From assembly GCF_030406385.1 (NCBI RefSeq), contig NZ_JAUEPM010000012.1, positions 1-50,233 of the forward strand: a stretch of 50,233 nucleotides of DNA, in the 5' to 3' direction. Shown in pieces: positions 9,297-17,847 of the stretch (position 1 is its first letter; each line of letters begins with the position of its first letter). Below the pieces are notes generated by a model, which made no database searches, was not told the origin of the DNA, and saw only the letters and a program-made list of their open reading frames with translations. The stretch comes from Microbacterium oryzae (lineage in GTDB: Bacteria; Actinomycetota; Actinomycetes; Actinomycetales; Microbacteriaceae). Both the position numbers and the translations under genes were made by a program.

Positions 9297-11006
9297 ATGC
9301 CCGTCCTCAGCTCCCACCTCGAGCCCGTCGCGGCCGTCGCCCGGCTCTTCGACGCCGTCCGCTCGGCCCCCTCGGAGATCTGGATCACGCTGCGTGACGA
9401 GCAGGACGTGGCCGCCGACGTCGCCGAGGTGCGGCGCCGCGTCGAGGATGGCGAGACCCTGCCGCTCGCCGACTACGTGTTCGCGGCGAAGGACAACATC
9501 GACGTGGCGGGGCTTCCGACGACCGCCGCTCATCCGGCCTTCTCGCACATCCCCGAGCGCACCGCGACCGTCGTCCAGCGTCTGCTCGACGCGGGCGCCG
9601 TGCTCGTCGGCAAGACGAACATGGACCAGTTCGCCACGGGGCTCGTGGGTGCGCGCAGCCCGTACGGCGCCGTCTCCAGCGCGCACGACGCCGACCGCGT
9701 GTCGGGCGGGTCGAGCTCGGGTTCCGGGGCGGCGACCGGATGGCGCATCGTCGACTTCGCGCTGGGCACCGACACGGCCGGGTCGGGTCGCGTGCCCGGC
9801 GCGTACAACCGCGTGGTCGGGCTGAAGCCGACGCTCGGCCTCCTGCCGCTCGACGGCGTGCTGCCGGCGTCACCCTCGTACGACACCGTGTCGATCTTCG
9901 CGCCCGACGTCGCCCTCGCGACGAAGGTGCTCGACATCGCGGCGGGGGTCTCCGAGCTCGATCCCCACAGCCGCGCCTGCCCGGCGGACGTGCCGCAGGC
10001 GGCGCCGGTGCGCCCGCGGGTCGCCATCCCCGACGACGCGTCGCTCGTCTCGCTCTCGCCCGCGATGCGCGAGGCCTTCGCCGGCGCCGTCCGCCGCGCC
10101 GAGGAGTTCGGCGCGGAGGTCCAGGCGGTCGACTTCGCCCCCTTCCTCGAGGCCGCGCAGCTGCTGTACGACGGCGGGCTCGTCGCCGAGCGAGGCTGGT
10201 CGTTCGGCGCGTTCCTCGCCGAGCATCCCGAGGATGCCGACCCCTCCGTCGCGACGATCGCCGCCGGCGCCATGGCGGTCGCCGGGGTGAGCGTCATCGG
10301 CGCGCAGCAGACGCTTCTCGCGCTGACCGCGGAGGCGCGGCGTCGCGTCGACGGCATGGACGCGCTCCTCATCCCGACCGCGCCGATCCACCCGCGTCAC
10401 GACGAGCTCGCCGCGGATCCGATCGGCGTCAACCGCACGGTCGGCACGTTCACGAACTTCGTGAACCTCATGGACATGGCGGCCGTCGCCGTGCACGCGC
10501 AGACCGTGCCCGGCGAGGGCGAGTTCGGCATCTCGTTCGTCACGCCGGCCTTCCACGACCAGGTCGCGGCCGACCTCGCCGCGCGCTTCTGCGCTGCGGA
10601 CCCGGGGGAGCCGCTCGCGTTCTCCGGCGGCGTGGACGTCGCGGTGTTCGGCGCGCACCTCCGGGGCGAGCCGCTCAACGGCCAGCTGCAGGCGCTCGGC
10701 GCACGCTTCCTCCGGGAGATCGCGACCGCTCCGACCTTCCGCATGCTCCTCATCGAGGGGGAGGTGGACCGCCCGGCGGTCATCCGGTCCGCGGATGGCG
10801 CAGAACTGCCGGGCGAACTGTGGCGCCTGTCTCCGCTCGCGGTCGCGCAGCTGCTGGCGTCCATCGCCCCTCCGCTCGCCCTCGGGCACATCGAACTCTC
10901 CGACGGCAGCGTCGTCCTCGGATTCACCGCGTCGGTCGTCGGCGAAGAGCGCGACATCACCGATCTCGGCGGCTGGCGCGCCTACCGCGCCGTCGCCTCC
11001 GTCTGA
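9297..11006 (+). CDS. atzF: Allophanate hydrolase
   Basis: A 569-residue allophanate hydrolase (allophanate to 2 ammonia plus 2 CO2), matching AtzF in length and layout: an amidase-signature domain (about 1-430) plus the C-terminal AtzF domain (about 460-569, GxxLRGEPLNGQLQALGA). The Ser-Ser-Lys triad is visible as K65 in AAKDNIDVAG, S139 in VSGGSSSGSG and S163 in DTAGSGRVPG. ATG 9297 follows GGAAACGGAG. No urea carboxylase, biuret hydrolase or cyanurate hydrolase is nearby. The next three genes are an NMT1-type ABC transporter, so the operon probably imports a small urea- or guanidine-like compound whose breakdown passes through allophanate, or an amide hydrolysed directly. Confidence 0.85.
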   Translation: MPVLSSHLEPVAAVARLFDAVRSAPSEIWITLRDEQDVAADVAEVRRRVEDGETLPLADYVFAAKDNIDVAGLPTTAAHPAFSHIPERTATVVQRLLDAGAVLVGKTNMDQFATGLVGARSPYGAVSSAHDADRVSGGSSSGSGAATGWRIVDFALGTDTAGSGRVPGAYNRVVGLKPTLGLLPLDGVLPASPSYDTVSIFAPDVALATKVLDIAAGVSELDPHSRACPADVPQAAPVRPRVAIPDDASLVSLSPAMREAFAGAVRRAEEFGAEVQAVDFAPFLEAAQLLYDGGLVAERGWSFGAFLAEHPEDADPSVATIAAGAMAVAGVSVIGAQQTLLALTAEARRRVDGMDALLIPTAPIHPRHDELAADPIGVNRTVGTFTNFVNLMDMAAVAVHAQTVPGEGEFGISFVTPAFHDQVAADLAARFCAADPGEPLAFSGGVDVAVFGAHLRGEPLNGQLQALGARFLREIATAPTFRMLLIEGEVDRPAVIRSADGAELPGELWRLSPLAVAQLLASIAPPLALGHIELSDGSVVLGFTASVVGEERDITDLGGWRAYRAVASV

Positions 11007-11047
11007 CCATCCGAGCACTGACCACCCGAGCACGAGGAGAACCCCCC

Positions 11048-12004
11048 ATGAACGTCACCAAGCCCCTCGCCCTGACCGGTGCTCTCGCCGCGGTCGCCCT
11101 CGTCGCCGGCTGCGCACCGGCCGAGGCCTCCGCCGAGGGCGGCACCATCACCGTCGGCACGCTCCGCAGCCAGCCGCACCTCTTCAGCCCCTACTTCTAC
11201 GAGGGGGTCGCGGAAGACGGGCTCGAGTTCGAGATCGTGCTGTTCGACACCTCGAGCGACATCAAGAACGCGATCGTGTCCGGCTCCATCGACTTCGGTG
11301 TGACGGGCGCGGCATCCGTCGTCTCGGGTGTCGCGGAGGAGCAGGATGTCCGCATCGTCGCGTCGGCCGCGGACGGCGGCACGCGCATCGTCGCGTCGCC
11401 CGACATCGAGACCGCAGAGGATCTCACGGGCAAGAAGGTCGGCTTCCCGATGGGCGCGACGCAGGAGATCCTCCTCAAGCGCACGCTCGAGGCCGAGGGC
11501 ATCGACCCCGCAGCCGACGTCGAGCTCGTGAACCTCCCGTTCGCCGACATGGCGGGCGCGTACGAGTCGGGGCAGATCGACGCCTTCATCTCCGCCGAGA
11601 CCGGCCCGTCGATCGCGATCGTCGGCGGGGCGCACGAGCTGCTCTCGGCGTATGACACCCCCATCGGCAAGACGAACATCGTGCTCGCCACCAGCAACTC
11701 GCTCATCGAGAGCGACCCCGAGCTCGTGCAGGACGTCGTCGACACGCACGTCGCCGCCATCGAGGAGATGAGCGCAGACACTCAGGCATGGGCGGATGGC
11801 CTCGTGGAGGAGTTCGCGCTCGACCCGGAGGTCACCCAGACGGCCATCGACAACACCTGGGCGCGCTGGGAGCTCGACGACGCCTACGTCGCGACCCTCG
11901 AGGCCATGGGCGCCGAGATGCTCGCCTTCGACCAGATCGCGTCGGAGATCGACCCCTCGCTCCTCGTCGACACCACCTTCGTCGACGCGGCGTCGGCGTC
12001 CTGA
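11048..12004 (+). CDS. NMT1/TauA-type ABC substrate-binding lipoprotein
   Basis: A 318-residue extracytoplasmic solute-binding protein of the nitrate/sulfonate/taurine (NMT1, SsuA/TauA) superfamily. It has a lipoprotein signal peptide with lipobox VAGC, followed by ITVGTLRSQPHLFSPYF, GSIDFGVTGAASVV and DLTGKKVGFPMGATQEILLKR, all typical of the clan. It lies 41 bp after allophanate hydrolase with AGGAG upstream and begins the transporter module. The solute is inferred to be a nitrogen compound feeding allophanate hydrolase. Confidence 0.9.
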   Translation: MNVTKPLALTGALAAVALVAGCAPAEASAEGGTITVGTLRSQPHLFSPYFYEGVAEDGLEFEIVLFDTSSDIKNAIVSGSIDFGVTGAASVVSGVAEEQDVRIVASAADGGTRIVASPDIETAEDLTGKKVGFPMGATQEILLKRTLEAEGIDPAADVELVNLPFADMAGAYESGQIDAFISAETGPSIAIVGGAHELLSAYDTPIGKTNIVLATSNSLIESDPELVQDVVDTHVAAIEEMSADTQAWADGLVEEFALDPEVTQTAIDNTWARWELDDAYVATLEAMGAEMLAFDQIASEIDPSLLVDTTFVDAASAS

Positions 12005-12035
12005 TCTCGAGACCGGAGACCCGAGGGAGACTCGC

Positions 12036-12911
12036 ATGACCGCCACCCTGGAGGCGCCGGCGCCCGGCCGCTCGGCGCCACCCGCGCCATCCGCTCGCCC
12101 GCGCAGGCGACCCCGTCTCTCGTGGACGTGGGCGCTCGCCCTGCCCGTGCCGATCCTCATCCTCATCGGATGGCACGTCGGCGCCGTCAGCGGATGGGTG
12201 CTGCCGTTCGACATCAAGATGGCGTTCCTGCCGACGCCGGCGGAGGTGGGCCTGCGACTGGTCGACTTCGCCGTCGGCGGCGTCTACGACGACTCGTACA
12301 GCGGCACCCTCTGGGGCCACCTCGGCGCCTCCGCCCTGCGGGTGCTGCAGGGCTTCCTCCTGGCGGTCGCGGTCGGCGTGCCGCTCGGCGTGCTGATGGG
12401 CCGCTCGAAGCTGCTGTTCCGGATGCTCGAGCCGACCGTCAACCTCGTCCGCCCCATCCCGGTGACGGCGTGGGCGCCGCTGGCGCTCCTCCTCATCGGG
12501 TTCGGCGACCGCTCGACGGTGTTCCTCGTCTTCCTCGCGGCGGTGTTCCCCGTGCTGCTCAACACGATCAGCGGCGTGAAGCAGGTGCCTACGCGGCTGT
12601 TCGAGGCCGCCGCGATGCTCGGCACCCCACCGCTGCAGGCCCTGGCGAAGGTGGTGCTGCCCGCGGCGGCGCCGCAGATCATCGCGGGTATGCGCATCGC
12701 GATGGGCCTGTCGTGGGTGATTCTCGTCGTCGGCGAGACCGTCGGCATCAACACCGGCCTCGGGGCGCTCATCACGCAGGCGCGGGAGCAATCGCGCACC
12801 GACCTCATCATCGTGGGGATGGTCGTGATCGGCCTGGCCGGGTTCGTCGCCGACCGGCTCCTCTCGCTCGTCTTCGCCGTGGCCTTCGGCCGGCGCCCCA
12901 TCCAGACCTGA
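12036..12911 (+). CDS. ABC transporter permease (SsuC/TauC type)
   Basis: A 291-residue inner-membrane permease of the BPD_transp_1 family. After a basic Pro-rich N-terminus, about six hydrophobic segments are visible, with the cytoplasmic EAA loop EAAAMLGTPPLQALAKVVLPAAAP. The NLVRPIPVTAWAPLALLLIGFG segment is diagnostic of SsuC/TauC/NitT-type permeases. It overlaps no gene but sits 31 bp after the binding protein and 14 bp before the ATPase, completing one importer. Confidence 0.92.
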   Translation: MTATLEAPAPGRSAPPAPSARPRRRPRLSWTWALALPVPILILIGWHVGAVSGWVLPFDIKMAFLPTPAEVGLRLVDFAVGGVYDDSYSGTLWGHLGASALRVLQGFLLAVAVGVPLGVLMGRSKLLFRMLEPTVNLVRPIPVTAWAPLALLLIGFGDRSTVFLVFLAAVFPVLLNTISGVKQVPTRLFEAAAMLGTPPLQALAKVVLPAAAPQIIAGMRIAMGLSWVILVVGETVGINTGLGALITQAREQSRTDLIIVGMVVIGLAGFVADRLLSLVFAVAFGRRPIQT

Positions 12912-12925
12912 TGAAGGGAACGCAC

Positions 12926-13741
12926 ATGACCGACAACACTGCCCCGGTGGGGGCGCCCGCCGACATCGTCATGAACGGTCTCGGCAAGCGATACCCCGGC
13001 GCGGCCATCCCCGCCGTCGAGGGAGTCGACCTCACCGTCGCCGCCGGCGAGGTGGTGTGCATCGTCGGAGCCTCCGGCTGCGGCAAGTCCACGGTCCTGC
13101 GGATGGTCGCCGGCTTCGAGACCGTGACCGACGGCACCCTCCGGGTCGCCGGGAAGACCGTGACCGGCCCCGGGCCCGACCGCGGTGTGGTCTTCCAGGA
13201 CTACGGCCTCTTCCCGTGGCTCACCGTGACGGAGAACATCGCGTACGGGCCGAAGCAGGCGCGCCTGCCGAAGGTCGAGGTGCGGCAGCGCACCGAGCAG
13301 GCGCTCGCTGCGGTCGGACTCACCCGAGTGGCGAAGTCCTTCCCGCATCAGCTGTCGGGCGGCATGCAGCAGCGCGTCGCCATCGCGCGGCTGCTGGCGA
13401 ACCGGCCGTCGGTGATGCTCATGGACGAGCCGTTCGGGGCGCTCGACGCCCTCACGCGCACCGACATGCAGCATGAGCTCCAGCGCATCCAGCGGCTGGC
13501 GGGCACGACCATCCTGTTCGTCACGCACAGCATCGAGGAGGCTGTCTACCTCGGCGACCGGGTCGTCGTCATGGCCGGTGGCACCGCGCACGGCATCTCG
13601 GGCCACGTGCGCGAGGTCGTCGACATCGGGCTCGGCGTCGACCGCGACCCGACCTCGCCGGAGTTCACCGCCTACGAGCGCCGCATCGACGCGCTCGTGC
13701 ACGCCGGCAACGACCGACGACTGGAGGCCGTCGCGAGCTGA
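12926..13741 (+). CDS. ABC transporter ATPase (SsuB/TauB type)
   Basis: A 271-residue ATPase that powers the preceding permease. Walker A is GASGCGKST, followed by Q-loop VVFQDYGLFPWLTV, signature LSGGMQQRVAIARLLA, Walker B VMLMDEPFGALD and H-switch FVTHSIEEA. FPWLTV is typical of the nitrate/taurine/sulfonate transporter ATPases. ATG 12926 has GAAGGGA upstream; an in-frame ATG at 12911 overlaps the previous stop and is a less likely start. A palindromic element follows 9 bp after the stop. Confidence 0.93.
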   Translation: MTDNTAPVGAPADIVMNGLGKRYPGAAIPAVEGVDLTVAAGEVVCIVGASGCGKSTVLRMVAGFETVTDGTLRVAGKTVTGPGPDRGVVFQDYGLFPWLTVTENIAYGPKQARLPKVEVRQRTEQALAAVGLTRVAKSFPHQLSGGMQQRVAIARLLANRPSVMLMDEPFGALDALTRTDMQHELQRIQRLAGTTILFVTHSIEEAVYLGDRVVVMAGGTAHGISGHVREVVDIGLGVDRDPTSPEFTAYERRIDALVHAGNDRRLEAVAS

Positions 13742-13750
13742 TTCCGCCCC

Positions 13751-13811
13751 CGGCATGTCCCCCTTATTCACGCCATCGGCAGACCTTCGTGTGAATAAGC
13801 GGGACATGCTG
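13751..13811. repeat. 61-bp palindromic element, copy 2
   Basis: Same outer arms as copy 1 at 7339 (GGCATGTCCC / GGGACATGC) and exactly the same 61-bp span. Inner arms CTTATTCAC (13763-13771) and GTGAATAAG (13791-13799) pair perfectly. It follows the transporter ATPase and could act as its terminator. Confidence 0.75.
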
Positions 13812-13915
13812 GGGCATTCTTTAAGCAAGGGCGTCGCTCGGCCTCGCTAGGCTGACTGGTATTCCCCGCGCTGCGGATTCCGGCTGCAGCGCAACGAGGA
13901 GAGCGCGCACCCCAC

Positions 13916-14359
13916 ATGGCTGACCCCACTGCGGATTCCGACGACTTCGGTCGTCTCCGCGAGCGACTTCTGGGAGCCGTGGGGCGCCTCCAGAGGCGCG
14001 GGGACGAGTTCGTCGAGCAGGATGGCCGCAACGCCGTGCTCGGGGTGATCCGGTTCCGGCTGCTCCAGCTCATCGATCAGCGCGAGGCGGTGGGCGCCGC
14101 CCTCGAGATGCTCGAGCGGCACCCGGCGCGGATCCCCTCCGACCTCCGCGCGCGGGCGTACACCTCGCCGATCGCGTCGAACGCGTTCGTGCGATACGAC
14201 ATGCTGACCGCGCTGGAGCAGGAGACCGACCTGCAGCGCATGCGCCTGCGCCTCGCGACGGCGGGCGAGGTCGAGAACCTCGACGAGGGCTCGGTCGAGG
14301 TGCCCTACCTCGACGAAGCCCTCGCGCTCGCCGCTGACGCCGCCGCCGCGCTGCGCTGA
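13916..14359 (+). CDS. Hypothetical protein, 147 aa
   Basis: A 147-residue soluble, mostly helical protein beginning MADPTADSDDFGRLRERLLGAV. I do not recognise the family. It has no signal peptide, no membrane segment and no cysteine. The pattern of Arg/Glu-rich amphipathic helices (LLQLIDQREAVGAALEMLERH) and the third-position GC bias support real coding. The best GAGGAG lies about 14 bases upstream of the ATG, farther than usual. It stands alone, convergent with the KDPG aldolase gene. Confidence 0.6.
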   Translation: MADPTADSDDFGRLRERLLGAVGRLQRRGDEFVEQDGRNAVLGVIRFRLLQLIDQREAVGAALEMLERHPARIPSDLRARAYTSPIASNAFVRYDMLTALEQETDLQRMRLRLATAGEVENLDEGSVEVPYLDEALALAADAAAALR

Positions 14360-14490
14360 GCGAGGCGCTGCCGCCTCCCGTTCGGCCGACCGCTTTCCGC
14401 GTCGGGAGTACGGCTGGCCTCTCGCGGTGGATGGTGGCGGTCGGCAGCGCCGGACGATCCGGCCGTCGAGGCGTCAGGGAGTCGGGGGAG

Positions 14491-15075
14491 TCATCGACTG
14501 TGGGAGGCGAGGTCCCGCACAGCGGATCCGATCGCGACACCCCGGGCGCCGGCTTCAAGGAAATCGGGCGCGTTTGACAGGCTCATTCCGCCGGTCGCGA
14601 CGAACCGGGCCTCCGGGAACGGGCCGTGCATCTGGGTGATCCAGGCGCTTCCGAGCACGGACGCTGGAAACGCCTTCAGCCAGGTGAGGCCGAGCTGCAG
14701 GCCAGCGTCGACCTCGCTGGCGGTCGCGACGCCGGGCAGCGCAGGAATGCCTCGCTCGGCCGCCGCGCGGATGATCGCGGGCGAGAATCCGGGCGTGACG
14801 ACGAAGTCCGCTCCGGCTGACGCCACCGCGTCGAGTTGCTCGGGCGTGCGAACAGTCCCGGCGCCGACGGGGTGCCCCTCCGCTCGGCCCCGTTCGAGGA
14901 GCGCGCTGAGCGCCTCCAGGTCCTCGGGCCGCTGCACGGGCACCTCGACGAGCTCGACGCCCGCCGACCACGCCTGCGCCGCCAGCTCCAGAGTCGTGTC
15001 GGCGCCCAGTCCGCGCAGGATGGCCATGTACGGCGACGCGGCGAAGCCCGCCGCGAACCATTCGTTATCGATCAT
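14491..15075 (-). CDS. KDPG/KDPGal-type aldolase
   Basis: A 194-residue class I aldolase of the Eda/DgoA family that cleaves 2-keto-3-deoxy-6-phospho-sugar acids to pyruvate and glyceraldehyde 3-phosphate. Conserved positions are E44 in LVEVPVQRP, the GAGTVRT phosphate/carboxylate loop, VVTPGF and the Schiff-base Lys K134 in WLKAFPAS. It is last in a leftward three-gene operon; its ATG at 15075 lies inside the end of the IclR gene (11-bp overlap) behind GGAGGAGAAG. With the KDG-type kinase upstream it forms a phosphorylative keto-deoxy acid route. Confidence 0.9.
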   Translation of the reverse strand: MIDNEWFAAGFAASPYMAILRGLGADTTLELAAQAWSAGVELVEVPVQRPEDLEALSALLERGRAEGHPVGAGTVRTPEQLDAVASAGADFVVTPGFSPAIIRAAAERGIPALPGVATASEVDAGLQLGLTWLKAFPASVLGSAWITQMHGPFPEARFVATGGMSLSNAPDFLEAGARGVAIGSAVRDLASHSR

Positions 15076-15841
15076 CGTCTTCTCCTCCGTCTTCGGGTGC
15101 CCAGCCGAGTTCCAGCGAGATCGCATCGGCCGCGGCGAGCAGCGCCGGCAGGACATCGTGTTCCATCTCGCCGAGGTCCTGCACCGATCGCAGCTCGATC
15201 GACGAGACGGCCGCGACGACGGCTCCGCTGGCGTCGCGGATCGGTGCGCCCAGCGCGTTGATGTAGTCCTCGCGCTCGCCGTCGTCCATAGCCCACCCCC
15301 GCTCGCGCACCTGCGACAGGGTGAGGTCGAAGGCGTCCAGGGAGGTGATGGTGTTCGTCGTGAATCGTTCGAAGCCGTGATCACGCAGTATCGTCGCCCG
15401 CACCTCGGCCGGCTGGAACGCAAGGATGGCCTTCGCCACGCTGGCCGTGTGCAGAGGAACCGGTTGACCGATCCGCGAGGTAAGCCGGATCGAGCGTCGG
15501 CTCGGATCGACCTTGTCGACGTACACGATGTCGTTCCCCTGGAGTTCGGCCAGGTGTACCGTCTGGTCGAACTGGGTGCTGAGCGAGACGAGATGTGGGC
15601 GCGCGATCTGCGCGAGGTCGAACTGATCGGCGGCGCGCACCGCGAGTGTGATCATCGCCGGCCCGATCCCGTACCGGCCGTCGGTGAGCCTGCGGAGGAA
15701 CCGCCGTTCGGTGAGCAGTTCCACGATGCGAAGCGCGGTGGAACGATGCACGTCGAGGTGACGGGCGATGCTCGACGGTGTTGAGGGCTCCTCGCTGACC
15801 AGGGAGAGGACCTCGATCGCGCGCTCAATGCTCTGAGCCAT
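15065..15841 (-). CDS. IclR-family regulator
   Basis: A 258-residue IclR regulator. The N-terminal winged helix spans MAQSIERAIEVLSLVSEEPS to LTDGRYGIG (about 1-60), and the C-terminal IclR effector domain includes FDQTVHLAELQGNDIVYVDKV and VPLHTASVAKAILAF. It overlaps the kinase gene by 17 bp and the aldolase gene by 11 bp, so all three are translated together. The probable target is the TGTTGC-N7-GCAACA palindrome in the divergent promoter at 16818-16836. The effector should be a sugar acid or keto-deoxy acid. Confidence 0.92.
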   Translation of the reverse strand: MAQSIERAIEVLSLVSEEPSTPSSIARHLDVHRSTALRIVELLTERRFLRRLTDGRYGIGPAMITLAVRAADQFDLAQIARPHLVSLSTQFDQTVHLAELQGNDIVYVDKVDPSRRSIRLTSRIGQPVPLHTASVAKAILAFQPAEVRATILRDHGFERFTTNTITSLDAFDLTLSQVRERGWAMDDGEREDYINALGAPIRDASGAVVAAVSSIELRSVQDLGEMEHDVLPALLAAADAISLELGWAPEDGGEDDDR

Positions 15842-16748
15842 GGGCAGGTCCCTTCGGATCGACGAAATCGGCCGTGGTCGCGAGAACCGTCGCGGCGAGT
15901 CGGTGCCCGCTGCGCAGCCGATCAAGCGGGTCGCGCCCGCACAACAGCTCGTGCAAGTATCCCGCCGCGAAGGAGTCGCCCGCGCCCACCGGCTCCACCA
16001 CCTCGACGGGGGTGGTCGGTTCGGTGAAGGCCTCATCACCTGCGAAGAGCGTCGCCGCGATGCCGCCGTCCTTGACAACCAGCTGGTCGGGTTCGGGAAG
16101 GAGGCGGCGGACATCGGCTGAGGTGCGTGCTCCCCAGAGCTCGGCAGCCTCGTCGAGGCCCACGAAGACGATGTCGGCGCGACGCGCTGCGCGCAGCAGC
16201 GTCGCGGACGCGTCGCGGGACCCCCACAAGCGTGGGCGGTAGTTCACGTCGAACGAGACGAGGTGCCCGTGCTCCTTCCGTCGCCTGAGGAGCGCGTCGA
16301 CGAGCTCGCCGGTGGAGGTGGAGAGCGCGGCGGTGATGCCAGACGTGTGGACGAGCGCGGTGCCGTCCAGGCGACTCCACGGCATGTCGTCGATCCCGAG
16401 GGCGGATGCGGCCGAGCCCGTGCGGTAGTAGAAGATCCCCGTGCGCTCGGCGCCCGGGTCCTTGAAGTAGACCCCTGTCGGGCGCGAGGCGTCCGCCTCG
16501 ACGTGTGCGATGTCAACCCCGTGGGTCGTGAGCATACGCCGGATGCGCTCACCGAGCGGGTCCGCTCCGAGGCGGGACACCCAGGCGGCGTGATGTCCCA
16601 GCCGAGCGAGATACATCGCGACCGTCGATTCAGCACCCGCGGCATTCACGGTGAGCGTGGCGGTCTCGACTAGCGGGACCGGTGGCGGTGGGGCGAGCTG
16701 GGTCATCGTCTCGCCCACGCAGAACACCGAGCGGAGGGGATGGCTCAT
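15825..16748 (-). CDS. PfkB-family kinase, KDG-kinase-like
   Basis: A 307-residue PfkB-family kinase, likely 2-keto-3-deoxygluconate (or galactonate) kinase. Features: FCVGETMTQLAPP, AAGAESTVAMYLARLGHHAAW (signature 1 region), YYRTGSAAS (the KDGK-typical tyrosine-rich contact) and VEPVGAGDSFAAGY (signature 2 with catalytic Asp). The FYYRxGSAAS motif and the adjacent KDPG-type aldolase favour KDG over fructose or ribose. It is first in the leftward operon, divergent from the dehydrogenase gene. Confidence 0.85.
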   Translation of the reverse strand: MSHPLRSVFCVGETMTQLAPPPPVPLVETATLTVNAAGAESTVAMYLARLGHHAAWVSRLGADPLGERIRRMLTTHGVDIAHVEADASRPTGVYFKDPGAERTGIFYYRTGSAASALGIDDMPWSRLDGTALVHTSGITAALSTSTGELVDALLRRRKEHGHLVSFDVNYRPRLWGSRDASATLLRAARRADIVFVGLDEAAELWGARTSADVRRLLPEPDQLVVKDGGIAATLFAGDEAFTEPTTPVEVVEPVGAGDSFAAGYLHELLCGRDPLDRLRSGHRLAATVLATTADFVDPKGPAHGSEH

Positions 16749-16817
16749 TGGACTCTCCTTGATCGGGCGGCGGAAGCCGTGTTAGCGTCAGCTCAAACGT
16801 AGCGCACAGCGCACCAG

Positions 16818-16836
16818 TGTTGCAAGCAGCGCAACA
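16818..16836. promoter_or_regulatory. Putative IclR operator
   Basis: TGTTGC-AAGCAGC-GCAACA is a perfect 6-bp-arm palindrome in the 103-bp divergent spacer, 15 bp before the ATG at 16852. On the minus strand TTGCAA and CTACGT are spaced 17 bp and could be the kinase-operon promoter, with the operator overlapping its -35. One site would control both directions. Confidence 0.6.
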
Positions 16837-16851
16837 GAAAGGAGTACGAGG

Positions 16852-17847
16852 ATGTACAAGGTCTACGTCACCGACTACGACTACCCCGACCTGGATGTCG
16901 AGCGATCCGTGCTCGAGCCCATTGGCGCGGAGGTCATCGGCCTACAGGACCGGACCGGCGAGAACCTCATCCGTCTCGCTGCCGATGCCGACGCGTTCCT
17001 GCAGCAGTACGCGAAGATCACCGCCACGACGATCGAGGGCCTGACGAACTGCAAGGTCATCGCCCGCTACGGGATCGGCGTCGACATCGTCGACGTGGAT
17101 GCCGCTGCGCGCGCCGGCATCGTCGTCACCAACGTGCCTGACTACTGCATCGACGAGGTCGCCGATCACTCGATCAGCATGGCCTTCACGATCATCCGCT
17201 CGATTCCGTCGTACAACGCCGCTACGCACGAAGGGCGCTGGCATTGGAGCGACTGGAACCGCCCGATCCGGCGAATGCGCGGCAGCGCGTTCGGCTTCGT
17301 CGGCTTCGGCCGGATCGCCCAGAACATGGCGCGCAAGCTCGCCGCCTTCGGGTTCGACATCGCCGCCTACGACCCCTACGTGTCGGAGGGGATCATGCGC
17401 TCGCACGGCGTGCGGAAGCTCGATCTGAGCGAGCTGCTGCGCACGTCCGACCTCGTTGACGTCATGTGCCCCTACACGCCCCAGACGCATCACCTCATCG
17501 ACGAAGCGGCTCTGACGCAGATGAAGCAGGGAGCTCTGCTGGTGAACTGCGCGCGGGGCAAGGTCGTGGACAACGTTGCCCTGTATAACGCCCTCGTCTC
17601 CGGCCAGATCGCGGCGGCCGCGCTCGACGACACGGAGGAGGAGCCCGCCAAGCGCGAGAGCTGGCAGCCCGCCGACAATCCGCTGTTCTCACTGGAGAAC
17701 TGTCTGATCACCCCGCATGCCGCATACGTCTCGCAGGAGGCGCTGGATGAGGCACGCCGTACGGCGGCCGAGAACGTGCGCTCGGTGCTGTTGGGTGAAG
17801 GCCCTCTCGATCCCGTCGGAGCGCGTCCCCAGGAGGTTGCACGATGA
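16852..17847 (+). CDS. D-2-hydroxyacid dehydrogenase
   Basis: A 331-residue NAD(P)-dependent D-isomer-specific 2-hydroxyacid dehydrogenase. The substrate domain is split around the Rossmann domain, with GFVGFGRIA (148-156) as the dinucleotide loop. The catalytic set is R235 in VNCARGKVVD, E264 in the acidic DDTEEEP segment and H289 in ITPHAAYVS. An AAAGGAG lies upstream of ATG 16852. It starts the rightward catabolic operon and overlaps the RraA-like gene by 4 bp. Probably oxidises or reduces a sugar-acid intermediate (for example a tartronate- or glycerate-type compound); the exact substrate is not visible. Confidence 0.88.
   Translation: MYKVYVTDYDYPDLDVERSVLEPIGAEVIGLQDRTGENLIRLAADADAFLQQYAKITATTIEGLTNCKVIARYGIGVDIVDVDAAARAGIVVTNVPDYCIDEVADHSISMAFTIIRSIPSYNAATHEGRWHWSDWNRPIRRMRGSAFGFVGFGRIAQNMARKLAAFGFDIAAYDPYVSEGIMRSHGVRKLDLSELLRTSDLVDVMCPYTPQTHHLIDEAALTQMKQGALLVNCARGKVVDNVALYNALVSGQIAAAALDDTEEEPAKRESWQPADNPLFSLENCLITPHAAYVSQEALDEARRTAAENVRSVLLGEGPLDPVGARPQEVAR

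Noticed and set aside
7374..11006. A 1210-codon plus-strand frame ending in allophanate hydrolase
   Set aside because: Its first 640 codons are the antisense of the PfkB kinase and an open but meaningless frame in GC-rich DNA. The real gene starts at 9297 with RBS and family N-terminus.
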